A DNA stretch of 42,424 nucleotides from Coriobacteriia bacterium (lineage in GTDB: Bacteria; Actinomycetota; Coriobacteriia; Anaerosomatales; Anaerosomataceae): positions 1 to 42,424 of the forward strand of contig JAUSOQ010000033.1 of the NCBI GenBank assembly GCA_030655755.1, given 5' to 3'. Both the position numbers and the translations under genes were made by a program. This document shows positions 11,002 through 20,714 of this stretch, one piece after another. Every line of letters begins with the position of its first letter. The first letter of the stretch is position 1. The notes below the pieces were generated by a model. It was not told the origin of the DNA. It searched no databases and saw nothing but the letters and a program-made list of their open reading frames with translations.

Positions 11002-13209
11002 ATGTCAAGGCGCACGCGGCTCCGCCGCATGAAGAAACCACATATTGCGGTCCGCGTCATCATGGCCGGCATAGCACTTTCGCTTGCTGTCACAGTGCTC
11101 TTCACGGGCATCGGTATAGCTGGAGCGTTCGCGATGGTCTCCGGCTGGCTGACGGATCTTCCAAGCCTCGACGACCCCAACGCCTTCAAAGTCGCGCAGA
11201 CCACGAAGGTATACTCGGCAGATAACAAGCTCATCGCCAACCTGTACCTGGAGAACCGACAAGTAGTCGAACTCGAGGAGATCTCACCGCACCTGCAGCA
11301 CGCGCTGGTCTCGGTCGAGGACGAACGCTTCTATACACACAACGGCTTCGACGCTGTGGGCATCGCTCGCGCTTTCGTCACAAACCTGGCGAAGGGCGGC
11401 GTAGCGGAAGGCGCTTCGACCATCACCCAGCAATACATCCGCAACACGATCCTTACAGACGAACGCTACGACATCTCGTACCGCCGCAAAGCGCGCGAAG
11501 CGTATCTCGCCTACCAACTCGAACAACGCATGTCCAAAGACGAAGTCCTCAGCGTGTACCTCAATACGGTCTACTTCGGCGAGGGTGCGTATGGTGCAGA
11601 GTCGGCGGCACTCACCTTCTTCAACAAGCATGCTTCCGACCTGACCATCGCCGAAGCGGCACTCCTGGCCGGTCTTCCTCAATCCCCAAGTCGGCTCTCG
11701 CCCTACGAGAACGCCGAAGGCGCTGTCTCGCGCCGACAGTGGGTTCTAAGCAAGATGCATGAGCAGGGCTACATCACCGACGGTGAGTACGAGGCGGCCA
11801 AGATCGAGGAGCTACACCTCGAACGCGCGCCACAGCTCGACGAACAGGGTGTTTACTCGGCGCCCTACTTCGTCGCTCACGTGAAGAAGCTCCTGCAGGA
11901 TGAGTACGGTACGGGCCTCGTGTTCCAGGGCGGCTTGACCGTCTACACGACGCTCGATACCACCATGCAAGATCAGGCCGAGAAGGCCTGTCGCAAGATC
12001 ATGGACCGTGACACAGACCCGGACTACGCACTTGTGGCGATCGAGCCCGAGACCGGCAAGATCAAGGCTCTCGTTGGCGGCAAGGACTGGGACACCAACA
12101 AGTTCAACTTCGCCACACAGGCCAAACGACAGCCCGGCTCGTCGTTCAAGATGTTCACACTGGTCACCGCGCTCAAGCAGGGCATGCCGCCGACGCGCAA
12201 GATCGACTCCTCCTCACCAGCGATCATCGCGACCGGGGGCAAGCCCTGGCGCGTTACTGGCGGCGGCAAGGGCTACATCACACTCCAGCAAGCGACCGTG
12301 GGCTCAGTCAACGCCGCCTTCGCACGGCTCATCGCAGAGATAGGCGCGGAGCCGGTCGTCGAGACCGCCCACGATATGGGCATCACGACCGACATCCAGC
12401 CGTATCTGTCGATCACACTCGGCAGCCAGGAAGTGACCCCTCTTGAGATGACCGCGTCGTTCGCAACACTCGCCAATCAAGGAACACACATCCCCCCCGT
12501 GGCGATCGAGAAGGTCCTCGACGCGAGCGGCGAGACCATCTACGAAGCTGATCATAAAGGGACCGAAGCGATCAGCCCTTCGATCGCCTACGCGGCGACG
12601 CAGATCCTCAAGGGCGTCATCAGTGGCGGGACGGCGACTCGGGCCAACATCGGGCGTCCTGCGGCCGGCAAGACCGGCACCACACAAGACTACCGGGACG
12701 CATGGTTCTGCGGCTTCACGCCGCAGCTTTCATGTGCGGTGTGGATGGGCTACACGCCGGAGAAACCGATGCGGAACGTACACGGCATCACGGTGTTCGG
12801 TGGAACGTTCCCGGCGATGATCTGGGCCGAGTTCATGAAGAACGCCCTCGCAAATGAGCCGAAGCTTGATTTCAAGAGCGCCCCGGCGCCGGCATACACC
12901 TGGAAGAAAAAGTGGGACGTCCCGGATATCGCCATCCCCAATGTCACCGGCATGACGCAGGCCGCTGCCGAGAAGGCTCTCACCGACGCCAAACTCGAGG
13001 CCACGGCCTCTCAGGCGTACAGCCCGACCGTTGCCGCAGGCTACGTGATCAGCCAGACTCCGGCCGCAGGATCCAAGGCGAAGCCCGCGGACGCTGTCAT
13101 CATCATCGTGTCCAAGGGTCCGGATCCAGCCACGCCACCTCCCCCGGTGACCCCGCCGCCGCCACCCCCAACGAGCACTCCACTCCCAACGAGCACTCCT
13201 ACCCCATAA
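11002..13209 (+). CDS. class A penicillin-binding protein with PASTA domain
   Basis: A second bifunctional glycosyltransferase/transpeptidase. I chose the ATG at 11002 (735 residues) because GAAGGGA lies 6 bases before it; the ATG at 10975 adds 9 residues without a ribosome site. Numbered from the longer form: basic N-terminus, membrane span about 24-55, GT51 with EDERFYTHNG (Glu about 115) and ASTITQQ, transpeptidase SSFK (389-392), SVN (444-446), KTGTT (566-570), one PASTA domain (about 654-716), then a Pro/Thr/Ser tail (718-744) encoded partly by a short direct repeat. All active-site residues are present. It lacks the PKD domain of the neighbouring PBP, so the two are diverged paralogues around the U32 gene. 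Confidence 0.95.
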   Translation: MSRRTRLRRMKKPHIAVRVIMAGIALSLAVTVLFTGIGIAGAFAMVSGWLTDLPSLDDPNAFKVAQTTKVYSADNKLIANLYLENRQVVELEEISPHLQHALVSVEDERFYTHNGFDAVGIARAFVTNLAKGGVAEGASTITQQYIRNTILTDERYDISYRRKAREAYLAYQLEQRMSKDEVLSVYLNTVYFGEGAYGAESAALTFFNKHASDLTIAEAALLAGLPQSPSRLSPYENAEGAVSRRQWVLSKMHEQGYITDGEYEAAKIEELHLERAPQLDEQGVYSAPYFVAHVKKLLQDEYGTGLVFQGGLTVYTTLDTTMQDQAEKACRKIMDRDTDPDYALVAIEPETGKIKALVGGKDWDTNKFNFATQAKRQPGSSFKMFTLVTALKQGMPPTRKIDSSSPAIIATGGKPWRVTGGGKGYITLQQATVGSVNAAFARLIAEIGAEPVVETAHDMGITTDIQPYLSITLGSQEVTPLEMTASFATLANQGTHIPPVAIEKVLDASGETIYEADHKGTEAISPSIAYAATQILKGVISGGTATRANIGRPAAGKTGTTQDYRDAWFCGFTPQLSCAVWMGYTPEKPMRNVHGITVFGGTFPAMIWAEFMKNALANEPKLDFKSAPAPAYTWKKKWDVPDIAIPNVTGMTQAAAEKALTDAKLEATASQAYSPTVAAGYVISQTPAAGSKAKPADAVIIIVSKGPDPATPPPPVTPPPPPPTSTPLPTSTPTP

Positions 13210-13214
13210 AAACA

Positions 13215-13250
13215 ACAACGCCTGGTCATAGAATCCCGACCAGACGTTGT
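13215..13250. terminator. bidirectional terminator between PBP and NIF3-like genes
   Basis: Thirteen-base arms ACAACGCCTGGTC and GACCAGACGTTGT pair with one mismatch around a 10-base loop. On the complement the hairpin is followed by TGTTTTTATG, a reasonable T-tract, so it best serves the minus-strand NIF3/mpg/polX unit. It also closes the plus-strand PBP gene, whose stop is 5 bases away. Confidence 0.7.
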
Positions 13251-13268
13251 CATTAAGATGCAGGCAGC

Positions 13269-14130
13269 CTAACGGCGGACTCGCACCATACCGGAGATAC
13301 AGTGCACCTCGACACCCTGTTTCTCGATCTCATCGAGCACTAGATTCATACCGAGCGTGTCGGATGAGATGTGGCCTGCGATCACGAGGTTGAGCTTGAG
13401 CTCCTCCGCATGTTTGCGATGCTCCTCGGAGTAGTGCATCCCTACAAGCGTGTCCACCCCGGCAGTCGACAAACGGTCGAGCGCATCGGCGGGGCCCTCC
13501 GTACCGCCCGTCATGTCGACGAGCATCTTGCCGCAGCGCGCACTGCCCCTGCCCTGGACGAGCGCGGGGCCGTAGCCCTTCTTGGCGGCGTCAGCGTACT
13601 CAGGAATAGTCCGAAGCATCTTGACGAGCTCGTCGAGTGTGCGGGGCGCAGCCTCTTCGATCGCGTCCTGCACGAAGCGGTTGACCGAATTGTCAGCCGG
13701 GGTGTGACACGACATCAGCGCGAAATCCAGCACACGTGCCGCATCGATCGCACGGTAATGGTTCATCGGCATGATCTTGCGTCTGATCTCCTCAGCGCGG
13801 GGTGCTATGAGCGCATCCGCAAGACCGATGCCGACTCCCTGCGCCGCCCAAAGATCCGCCTGCATGTACATCACACGGTGAAGGTTCGCATAACCGGGAC
13901 CCTCCGGGTACGAGACCGCGCACTTCAAGGTCCTGATCACCCGTGCAGATGCGCGTGTCATCGTACGGGTTAGTCAGACGCTCGATATCGAAGAATGCCT
14001 TGTCGTCTTCATCGAGCTTGTCATAAGCAACCTTCACTGCGGCAAGCTGACGGTCTATCTCCTCGGCGGAGCGGCCATCGTTCGACCTGCCTTTAGCGAT
14101 GGCCGTCCGGTAGATCTCGCTGAGTCTCAT
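13269..14130 (-). pseudogene. NIF3-family (NGG1p-interacting factor 3-like) gene, broken by deletion/frameshift
   Basis: Two adjacent frames together spell one NIF3-like protein. The first (from 14130) reads MRLSEIYRTAIAKGRSNDG through FFDIERLTNPYDDTRICTGDQ. The second (ending 13269) reads YPEGPGYANLHRVMYMQ through NHYRAIDAARVLDFALMSC, DMTGGTEG, GMHYSEEHRKHAEE and VIAGHISSDTLGMN, all typical of this family. Between them, at about 13910-13935, intact relatives have roughly 30 more residues (GIDIEVGE...DRL...HHPEG); here these are missing and the frame changes. The metal-binding His-His before PEG is lost (SYPEG). The start overlaps the mpg stop (TGATG), so the gene was translationally coupled. 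It is either a real pseudogene or an assembly/sequencing deletion. Confidence 0.8.
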
Positions 14131-14774
14131 CAGTTCGTCCTTCCTTTGCCGCGCCCGTGGCTTAAGGCCGGTCCGGTCTTCGCCTTCGAAACGTGTACGT
14201 TCCCGTTCACGTAGAAACGCAACGGCAGCTCGTGCCCGAAAGAAAGTCCGATCCTGCCACTCCGCCCTATCGAGAAGTCTGACGCACGTCCCGCGTAGAT
14301 GGCGAGCCGTCCTTCACCGAGTACGGTCCCGTTGTCTGTGAGATCGATCCCGAACGCCTGCGCTAACTTCCCGGGCCCATCGGTAAGTGACGTCTCTTTG
14401 CCGCGCCGCTCGGCCATGACCGCAGTGTTTACCATCGGCTCTACCGCTCTTATCAACACTGCACCCGCGACACCCTCGGATTCGGTCACGACGTTGAGCA
14501 TGTGATGGTTCCCGTATGTGAAGTACACGTAGGCTCGGCCGGGCGGCCCGTACATCACACGGTTACGCTTCGTGATACCTTTCGTCGCGGCATGCGACCC
14601 GAGATCATCAGCGCCCAGGTATGCCTCAGTCTCGACGATGCGGCCCGCCGTGATCATCCCGCCCGCCATACTGACAAGCACGTGACCGAGCAGCTCGCGC
14701 GCAACGGTGACGGTGTCGCGCGCAAAGAACTGCTCCTCGAGGAGCGCCGCATCAACGATATCGAAGCTTTCCAT
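14130..14774 (-). CDS. mpg: 3-methyladenine DNA glycosylase (AAG/Mpg family)
   Basis: A monofunctional base-excision repair glycosylase that removes alkylated purines from DNA. The 214-residue protein matches the AAG fold throughout: ELLGHVL, GRIVETEAYLG (catalytic Glu in VETEAY), DLGSHAATKGITKRN, the intercalation region YVYFTYGNHHMLNVV, GAVLIRAVEP, LTDGPGKLAQAFGI. Length is normal. It follows polX by 38 bases and its stop codon overlaps the start of the NIF3-like gene, so polX-mpg-NIF3 are probably one transcript, possibly continuing from the arg operon. With PolX next to it, this makes a small DNA repair pair. Confidence 0.94.
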   Translation of the reverse strand: MESFDIVDAALLEEQFFARDTVTVARELLGHVLVSMAGGMITAGRIVETEAYLGADDLGSHAATKGITKRNRVMYGPPGRAYVYFTYGNHHMLNVVTESEGVAGAVLIRAVEPMVNTAVMAERRGKETSLTDGPGKLAQAFGIDLTDNGTVLGEGRLAIYAGRASDFSIGRSGRIGLSFGHELPLRFYVNGNVHVSKAKTGPALSHGRGKGRTN

Positions 14775-14812
14775 AAACAGTGATTGTATGCGAAACGACC
14801 CGAACGCATGCG

Positions 14813-16549
14813 TTAGAGCACACGTGCTCGCTTCAGCCGAGCGCGCAGCCCTTCGAGCGGGAGGGTGTTGAGCACATCGCCCGGCTCGATCCAGCCCCTG
14901 CGCGCCTGCCCGACCCCGTACGTCATGTACCCCAGTTGCGTCGCCTCGTGCGAGTCGGTGCCAAGCGTGATGACCACCCCGGCATGTTTCGCCATACGCA
15001 GATGAGTGTCATCCAGGTCGAGCCGGTCGGGATAGCAGTTGAGTTCGAGCGCCGTGGCGGTCTCGGCGGCTTTCGCCATCACCGCTTCGATATCGAGATC
15101 GATGGGGTCTCGGCGACGCAGAACGCGGCCGGTCAGGTGTGAGATAACATCGACCAGCGGGTTCTCCATCGCACGAAGCACACGTCGCGTCGCGACATCA
15201 CGGGGTTGTCCCCAACCCGAGTGCAGGGACGCGAGCGCGATGTCGAACCGCGCCAACACATCTTCGCTATAGTCGACTTCCCCATCATCATCGATGTTCA
15301 ACTCGATGCCCTTCAGTATATGTGGCCCGTTACCGTGGGCATTGAGCTCATCGATCGACTCCCACTGCCGCTCGAGTGCATCGAGATCCAGCCCGCCCAC
15401 CATCCTGAGATTGACGGCGTGATCCGTTATGGCGATGTACTCATAGCCGAGCTCTGCCGCCTTCGCGCGGTTCTGCTCGGCGGTGGACTTCCCGTCGGTC
15501 GCGGTCGTGTGCATATGAAGATCCCCGCGTATGTCGCCGAGTTTAAGAAGTCGCGGCAGTCTGTCCTCTTGCGCGGCCTGGATCTCGCCGGTGTTCTCGC
15601 GGAGTTCCGGCGGCGGCGTCACCATCCCGAGCGCCGCGTAGACCTCGTCCTCGGACGCTCCTGCCACCCGGACGTCATCGTGGACACGAAAGACACCGTA
15701 TTCGTTGACCCTCAGCCCGCGGCTCTTGGCGAGTTCGCGCAGCCTGACGTTGTGCTCCGCAGAACCGGTGAAGTACTGCATCGCTGCACCGTACTGAGAG
15801 GGCGCCACAACGCGGACGTCCACTTGAAGGCCACCTGTGGTGACGATGCTCGTCTTCGTCTCCCCGCTCGCAAGGACACGCTCAGTGCGCGGGAGCTGCC
15901 GGGTGGCCTCCATGACTGCAGCCGGTCGTTCTGACGCGACCACGATATCGATGTCGCCCACTGTCTCACATCGGCGTCGAAGGCTACCTGCGTAGGACGC
16001 ATCCGCCACACCGTCGACCTCACGCATCGCCGACACGATCCTTTCGGCGAACGGAAGTACATCGGCGATGAGCGCACGCTGGCGGTGCCGACGGAACGCG
16101 TCGATGCCAACAGAGAGATTCTCGATGGTCTTCGTGCCGAAGCCCGCAAGTCCCGCAAGCTTCCCCGCCTCGATAGCCGACTCGAGTCCGTCGACGGAGA
16201 CGATGCCGAGTCGCTCGAAAAGGACCTTCACCTTCTTGGGTCCGAGACCGGGAACCTCAACAAGCTCCACAAGCGTCCCGGGGAGTTCGGAGGTGATCGC
16301 CTCGAACTCGGGGAACGTGCCCGACTGCACGAGTGTGACGATCGAGGCAGCGAGCTTCTTCCCGATGCCGGGAACATCGGTAAGCCGACCGTCGGCAGCA
16401 AGCGTCATCACGTCTTCGGGGAAGGCTCGCAGTGCATGGGCTGCCTTGTGGTAGCTAAGGAAGCGGAACTTGTCGGCCCCGGATATCTCGAGCAGGTCAC
16501 CGACGGTGTCAAGTATGTCCGCCACCGAAGGGTTATCGAAATCGGGCAT
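14813..16549 (-). CDS. polX: DNA polymerase/3'-5' exonuclease PolX (pol beta-like + PHP)
   Basis: Bacterial family X polymerase, a gap-filling base-excision repair enzyme. With the ATG at 16549 it has 578 residues, the usual size. Order: an N-terminal 8-kDa/helix-hairpin-helix region ([18 protein letters not shown]); a nucleotidyltransferase with GSLRRR and the metal aspartates in DIDIVV and VDVRVV; and a C-terminal PHP phosphoesterase with [37 protein letters not shown] and GTDSHEA. I chose 16549 because CGGAG lies 7 bases before it and the protein then begins [13 protein letters not shown] as relatives do; the ATG at 16603 has no ribosome site. It lies 93 bases beyond argH, with no visible terminator between, so it may be expressed with the arg genes. 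Confidence 0.95.
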   Translation of the reverse strand: MPDFDNPSVADILDTVGDLLEISGADKFRFLSYHKAAHALRAFPEDVMTLAADGRLTDVPGIGKKLAASIVTLVQSGTFPEFEAITSELPGTLVELVEVPGLGPKKVKVLFERLGIVSVDGLESAIEAGKLAGLAGFGTKTIENLSVGIDAFRRHRQRALIADVLPFAERIVSAMREVDGVADASYAGSLRRRCETVGDIDIVVASERPAAVMEATRQLPRTERVLASGETKTSIVTTGGLQVDVRVVAPSQYGAAMQYFTGSAEHNVRLRELAKSRGLRVNEYGVFRVHDDVRVAGASEDEVYAALGMVTPPPELRENTGEIQAAQEDRLPRLLKLGDIRGDLHMHTTATDGKSTAEQNRAKAAELGYEYIAITDHAVNLRMVGGLDLDALERQWESIDELNAHGNGPHILKGIELNIDDDGEVDYSEDVLARFDIALASLHSGWGQPRDVATRRVLRAMENPLVDVISHLTGRVLRRRDPIDLDIEAVMAKAAETATALELNCYPDRLDLDDTHLRMAKHAGVVITLGTDSHEATQLGYMTYGVGQARRGWIEPGDVLNTLPLEGLRARLKRARVL

Positions 16550-16642
16550 GCGACTGCTCCGTCCACTCGCGCGATCCATGTCAAGGATGATACCCGAGCT
16601 CATCGGCGCTCAGAGCGAGCAGTGACACGCACGTCGAGCGTC

Positions 16643-18061
16643 CTACTCGGCCAATCGCTCGACCAACCAGGCAGCGTCAGTCTCAAGCGCTTCACGAGCT
16701 TGCGTAAGCTGCTCGGCAACCCGCTCGTGCCCGGTGCCGCCCGCTGTCACGCGCCGCGCCACGATGGCGTCCAGGTCGACCGACGTCAGCGCGTCCTCAC
16801 CGAAGACCGGCGAAGCGGCCTTGAGTTCTTCGAGTGTGAGCTGCTGCAACGTGCGGCCTTCACGCTCGCACGCGAGAACGAGCTTGCCGACGACCCCATG
16901 GGCCTCCCGGAACGGCATGCCGTGAGCCGCAAGATAGTCCGCCAGGTCGGTGGCCGCCATGAACCCACCGGCTGCCCCGACACGCATCGCATCGACGTTC
17001 ACGCGCATCGTCGAGACCATACCCTCGACCGCGCGCAACGAGTCCGCAAGCGTGCCAATGGCATCGAACGCGGGCTCTTTGTCCTCCTGCATGTCCTTGT
17101 TGTACGCAAGCGGCAGGCCCTTGAACGTCACGAGCAGCGACGTGAGGTCGCCGACCACGCGGCCCGTCTTGCCCCGAACGAGTTCGGCGAAGTCGGGGTT
17201 CTTCTTCTGCGGCATGATACTCGAGCCCGTTGACCACGCGTCATCCACCGTGATGAAGCCGAACTCCTCGGTCGACCAGAGTATGAGCTCCTCACACAGG
17301 CGCGACAGATGCACCTGGGCGACCGCGCATGCGTACGTGATATCGAGCAGGAAGTCCCGGTCGCTCACGCTGTCCATCGAGTTCGCCGACACCGCCGAGA
17401 AGCCAAGGGCGTCGGCGACGGCCTGACGGTCAAGCGGGAACGTCGTCCCGGCCAGAGCCGCACTACCGAGCGGCAGCACGTCCGCAGCATCGAACGCATG
17501 GCGGACCCGCATCATGTCGCGAGAAAGCATCCATGAGTACGCCAGCATGTGATGGCTGAACAGCACCGGCTGCGCCTTTTGGAGGTGCGTGTAGCCCGGC
17601 ATCACGACGCCGAGATGCTCCTGCGCGCGCGCTATCAGCGTCGAGCGCAGCGCGTTGACCGCCTCGGCCAGCCGCAGCGCAGCGTCCTTCGCATACAGAC
17701 GGGCATCCAGTGCGACCTGATCGTTACGTGAGCGTGCGGTATGCAGCTTGCCGCCCACGGAACCGACGATGTCGATCAACCGACGTTCGACCGCCATATG
17801 GATGTCCTCATCGGCGATGTCGAAGCAGAAAGAGCCGTCGGCGATCTCACGATGGACCTGCGAAAGCCCCTCAACGATCGCCTCGGCATCCACGACAGGG
17901 ATGATGTCTTGAGCCGCCAGCATCCTGGCATGCGCGATCGAGCCGCGTATGTCTTGCTCAGCCATGCGCTTGTCAACAGGCAGAGACGCACCGAACTGTT
18001 CGGTGAACGCATCCACCGAATGCTCGAAACGGCCGCCCCAGGGCTTGCTCGTTGCGCTCAC
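16643..18061 (-). CDS. argH: argininosuccinate lyase
   Basis: Last step of arginine synthesis: cleaves argininosuccinate to arginine and fumarate. The 472-residue protein belongs to the fumarase/aspartase superfamily, with WGGRFE at the N-terminus, HTARSRNDQVALD, GYTHLQKAQP and the signature GSSIMPQKKNPD. Length is normal. It starts with GTG at 18061, 3 bases after the argG stop. It is the last gene of the argCJBDFRGH cluster. Confidence 0.97.
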   Translation of the reverse strand: MSATSKPWGGRFEHSVDAFTEQFGASLPVDKRMAEQDIRGSIAHARMLAAQDIIPVVDAEAIVEGLSQVHREIADGSFCFDIADEDIHMAVERRLIDIVGSVGGKLHTARSRNDQVALDARLYAKDAALRLAEAVNALRSTLIARAQEHLGVVMPGYTHLQKAQPVLFSHHMLAYSWMLSRDMMRVRHAFDAADVLPLGSAALAGTTFPLDRQAVADALGFSAVSANSMDSVSDRDFLLDITYACAVAQVHLSRLCEELILWSTEEFGFITVDDAWSTGSSIMPQKKNPDFAELVRGKTGRVVGDLTSLLVTFKGLPLAYNKDMQEDKEPAFDAIGTLADSLRAVEGMVSTMRVNVDAMRVGAAGGFMAATDLADYLAAHGMPFREAHGVVGKLVLACEREGRTLQQLTLEELKAASPVFGEDALTSVDLDAIVARRVTAGGTGHERVAEQLTQAREALETDAAWLVERLAE

Positions 18062-18064
18062 GAC

Positions 18065-19291
18065 CTACACTTCCCCTTCCTTGCCGACCTTGCGGCGCTG
18101 GCGGGCCCAGACTTTCGTGGGCAGGCCGTGGAGATCGATGAAGCCCTTGGCGGCTTTGTGGTCGAAGCTGTCAGCCTCATCGTAGGTTGCCAGGTTGTAG
18201 TCGTAGAGCGAATACGGCGAACGGCGACCGACGGTCACGCAACTGCCCTTGAAGAAGCGCAGGCGCACGTCACCGGTGACGAGCTGCTGGGTCGTCTCGA
18301 TGAAGCCGTCGAGCGCTTCTTTCAGCGGCGAGAACCACATGCCGTTGTAGATGAGTTCGGCCCACTTCTGCTCGACGCCGAGCTTGTAGTGCAGGACCTC
18401 ACGTTCGAGGCAGAGGTCTTCGATCGCCTTGTGCGCCGTGATAAGGGTCAGCGCACCGGGAACCTCGTAGATCTCGCGACTCTTCACGCCGATCAAGCGG
18501 TTCTCGATCATGTCTATCCGGCCGAAACCATGCCTGCCGGCCATATCGTTCATACGCTCGATGATCGCCTGGAAACTCATGACCTCGCTGTCGAGCGCTA
18601 TCGGCAGGCCCTGCTCGAAGGTGATCTCGACGTACTCCGGCTCGCTGCAGCTGTCGCCGCGGAGATCGCCGGTGAGCGTGTAGATATCGGCGGGCGGTTC
18701 AACCCACGGGTCCTCGAGCACGCCACACTCGATCGCACGTCCCCAGAGGTTATCGTCGATCGAATAGGGGCTCTTCTTCGTGGTCGGGACCGGGATGCCA
18801 CGCTCTTTGGCATAGTCCATCTCCTGCTCCCGCGTCTTCAGGTCCCATTCACGCACCGGAGCAAGCACCTGGATATCCGGATCGAGTGCGGCGATACCCA
18901 CCTCGAAGCGGACCTGGTCGTTGCCTTTACCCGTACAGCCGTGCCCGATGTAGCGCGCCTGATGTTTGTGCGCCTCCTCAACGAGATGTTTCACGATGAT
19001 CGGCCGACTCATCGCCGAGACGAGCGGGTACTTGTTCTCATACAGCGCGTTCGCCTTGAGCGCTTTGGCGATGAACTCCTCCACGTACTCCTCGCGGACG
19101 TCTTTGACGATGGACTCGATCGCACCGATGCCGAGCGCCTTTTGTCGGACCACTTCGAGATCCTGGCGTTCCTGCCCCACGTCGATGGCCAGAGCGATGA
19201 CGTCGACGTTCTTCTCGTCCATCAGCCAACGGATGGCGACAGACGTGTCAAGACCACCGGAATATGCGAGTACGACCTTCTCCTTCGCCAC
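18065..19291 (-). CDS. argG: argininosuccinate synthase
   Basis: ATP-dependent joining of citrulline and aspartate to argininosuccinate. The 408-residue protein opens with the PP-loop ATP motif VLAYSGGLDTSVAI and carries GHGCTGKGNDQVRFE and GRIDMIENRLIGVKSREIYE, all family hallmarks. Start is GTG (VAKEKVV) with GAGGAAA a few bases before. It lies 30 bases after argR and is followed immediately by argH. Confidence 0.97.
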   Translation of the reverse strand: MAKEKVVLAYSGGLDTSVAIRWLMDEKNVDVIALAIDVGQERQDLEVVRQKALGIGAIESIVKDVREEYVEEFIAKALKANALYENKYPLVSAMSRPIIVKHLVEEAHKHQARYIGHGCTGKGNDQVRFEVGIAALDPDIQVLAPVREWDLKTREQEMDYAKERGIPVPTTKKSPYSIDDNLWGRAIECGVLEDPWVEPPADIYTLTGDLRGDSCSEPEYVEITFEQGLPIALDSEVMSFQAIIERMNDMAGRHGFGRIDMIENRLIGVKSREIYEVPGALTLITAHKAIEDLCLEREVLHYKLGVEQKWAELIYNGMWFSPLKEALDGFIETTQQLVTGDVRLRFFKGSCVTVGRRSPYSLYDYNLATYDEADSFDHKAAKGFIDLHGLPTKVWARQRRKVGKEGEV

Positions 19292-19321
19292 TGTGTGTTT
19301 CCTCTCTGCAACGGGTAGGGC

Positions 19322-19753
19322 TTAGAGCTGACCCCGAAACTTGTTGATACTGCCGACGACCTGTTCGGCGTCGGACTCGCTGCGCGCGATGACGAGAATG
19401 GTATCGTCTCCAGCGATCGACCCGAGGACTTCATCGAGCTCAGCCGCGTCCATCGCGGCTGCTACGCCCTGCCCGGCACCCGCAGTCGTCTTGATGAGGA
19501 CGAGCTGCCCGGACCTGACGACACTTCCCACGAGCTCGGAGATCATACGCTGCAGATGCAGATCCTCGGCCAGTACGTAGACACCCTCAGGGAGCTTGCG
19601 CAGGCCCATGTCGGCGATATCACGGGAGACTGTCGCCTGCGTACACTCGTAGCCGTGTTGCTTGAGCCGGTCCACGAGTTCACGCTGGGTGCGCACGCGC
19701 TCTCGTCGGACGATCTTGCGTATCGCTTCCTGACGTTCGATTCGCTTTCTCAT
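19322..19753 (-). CDS. argR: arginine repressor ArgR
   Basis: Arginine-responsive transcription repressor of 143 residues. The N-terminal winged helix covers about 1-70 (QRELVDRLKQHGY, then CTQATVSRDIADMGL as recognition helix). The C-terminal trimerisation and arginine-binding domain includes EVLGSIAGDDTILVIAR, with the GDD that contacts arginine. It sits inside the operon it is expected to control, between argF (29 bases upstream) and argG (30 bases downstream). Its likely operator is the palindrome in the argC promoter at 25161-25173. Confidence 0.96.
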   Translation of the reverse strand: MRKRIERQEAIRKIVRRERVRTQRELVDRLKQHGYECTQATVSRDIADMGLRKLPEGVYVLAEDLHLQRMISELVGSVVRSGQLVLIKTTAGAGQGVAAAMDAAELDEVLGSIAGDDTILVIARSESDAEQVVGSINKFRGQL

Positions 19754-19781
19754 AGCTCCATCCAGTGGTCGCCTTCGGTCT

Positions 19782-20714
19782 TCACAGTATGAGAGACAGC
19801 AACGCGCGCTGTGCGTGCAGTCGATTCTCGGCTTCGTCGAACACTACCGAGTACGGGGCATCGATCACCTCGTCGACCACTTCCTCACCGCGGTGCGCGG
19901 GCAGGCAGTGCATGAAGATAGCCCGAGAGTCGGCACGTTGCATGAGCGGCGTGTCGATCGTGTACGTCTCAAAAGCGCGAACCCGTGCCGCATGCTCGGC
20001 CTCCTGGCCCATCGAAGCCCACGTGTCCGACACGACGACATCCGCAGACGCAACAGCGTCCTTCGGGTCGTTGTACAGTGTGACGCTCGCACCGGTTCCG
20101 TAGGTAGCGGCGATCTCACGAGCACGCGCAACAACGTCCGCACGCGGCTCATAGCCAACGGGCGTAGCGACAGCCACCTGCATGCCAACGAGCGCCCCGC
20201 CGAGCATAAGCGAATGCGTCATGTTGTTCCCATCTCCCACGTACGCCAGCTTCACCCCCTGGAGCGCCCCCTTGTGCTCCTTGATCGTGAGCAGATCAGC
20301 CAACACCTGGCAGGGATGATAGTCGTCAGTGAGAGCATTCACCACAGGGATCGAGGCGTGCTCGGCCACCTCCTCGATGTGCGAGTGAGCGAATGTCCGA
20401 AGCACGATCAACTGAACGTAGCGCTCCAACACCTTCACCGTGTCGTGAACGGTCTCGTTGCGGGAGAACGCGTCCTGCGGTCCCATGACGATGGGGTGAA
20501 CGCCCAGATCGCGACACGCCAGTTCGAATGACGCGCGCGTGCGCAGCGACGGCTTCATGAATATCAACGCCGCAGACTGGCCGGTAGCCACCGGGGCCTT
20601 GTTGGCGTTACGGTGCGCGAGCTTCTGCGCCTTCGCTCGTATGAGCACCGCTTGCAGTTCTTCGGGCGTCAGGTCGCCGAGTGTGAGCAGATCACGCCCT
20701 ATCAGATTTTGCAT
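19782..20714 (-). CDS. argF: ornithine carbamoyltransferase
   Basis: Makes citrulline from ornithine and carbamoyl phosphate. The 310-residue protein has the carbamoyl phosphate site MKPSLRTRASFE, the HPCQVLADLLTI segment and the ornithine-site motif HCLPAHRGEEV. Length is typical of the anabolic enzyme. Its start codon overlaps the argD stop as TGATG, implying translational coupling. Confidence 0.96.
   Translation of the reverse strand: MQNLIGRDLLTLGDLTPEELQAVLIRAKAQKLAHRNANKAPVATGQSAALIFMKPSLRTRASFELACRDLGVHPIVMGPQDAFSRNETVHDTVKVLERYVQLIVLRTFAHSHIEEVAEHASIPVVNALTDDYHPCQVLADLLTIKEHKGALQGVKLAYVGDGNNMTHSLMLGGALVGMQVAVATPVGYEPRADVVARAREIAATYGTGASVTLYNDPKDAVASADVVVSDTWASMGQEAEHAARVRAFETYTIDTPLMQRADSRAIFMHCLPAHRGEEVVDEVIDAPYSVVFDEAENRLHAQRALLSLIL

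Noticed and set aside
13140-13209. Short direct repeat at the end of the second PBP gene as a mobile-element scar
   Set aside because: The repeat (CCAACGAGCACTCC twice) lies in frame and encodes a Pro/Thr-rich tail typical of wall-spanning proteins, so simple repeat expansion is enough.
17741-19318. 525-residue plus-strand ORF opposite argH and argG
   Set aside because: Shadow in the opposite frame; argG and argH carry all signatures on the minus strand.
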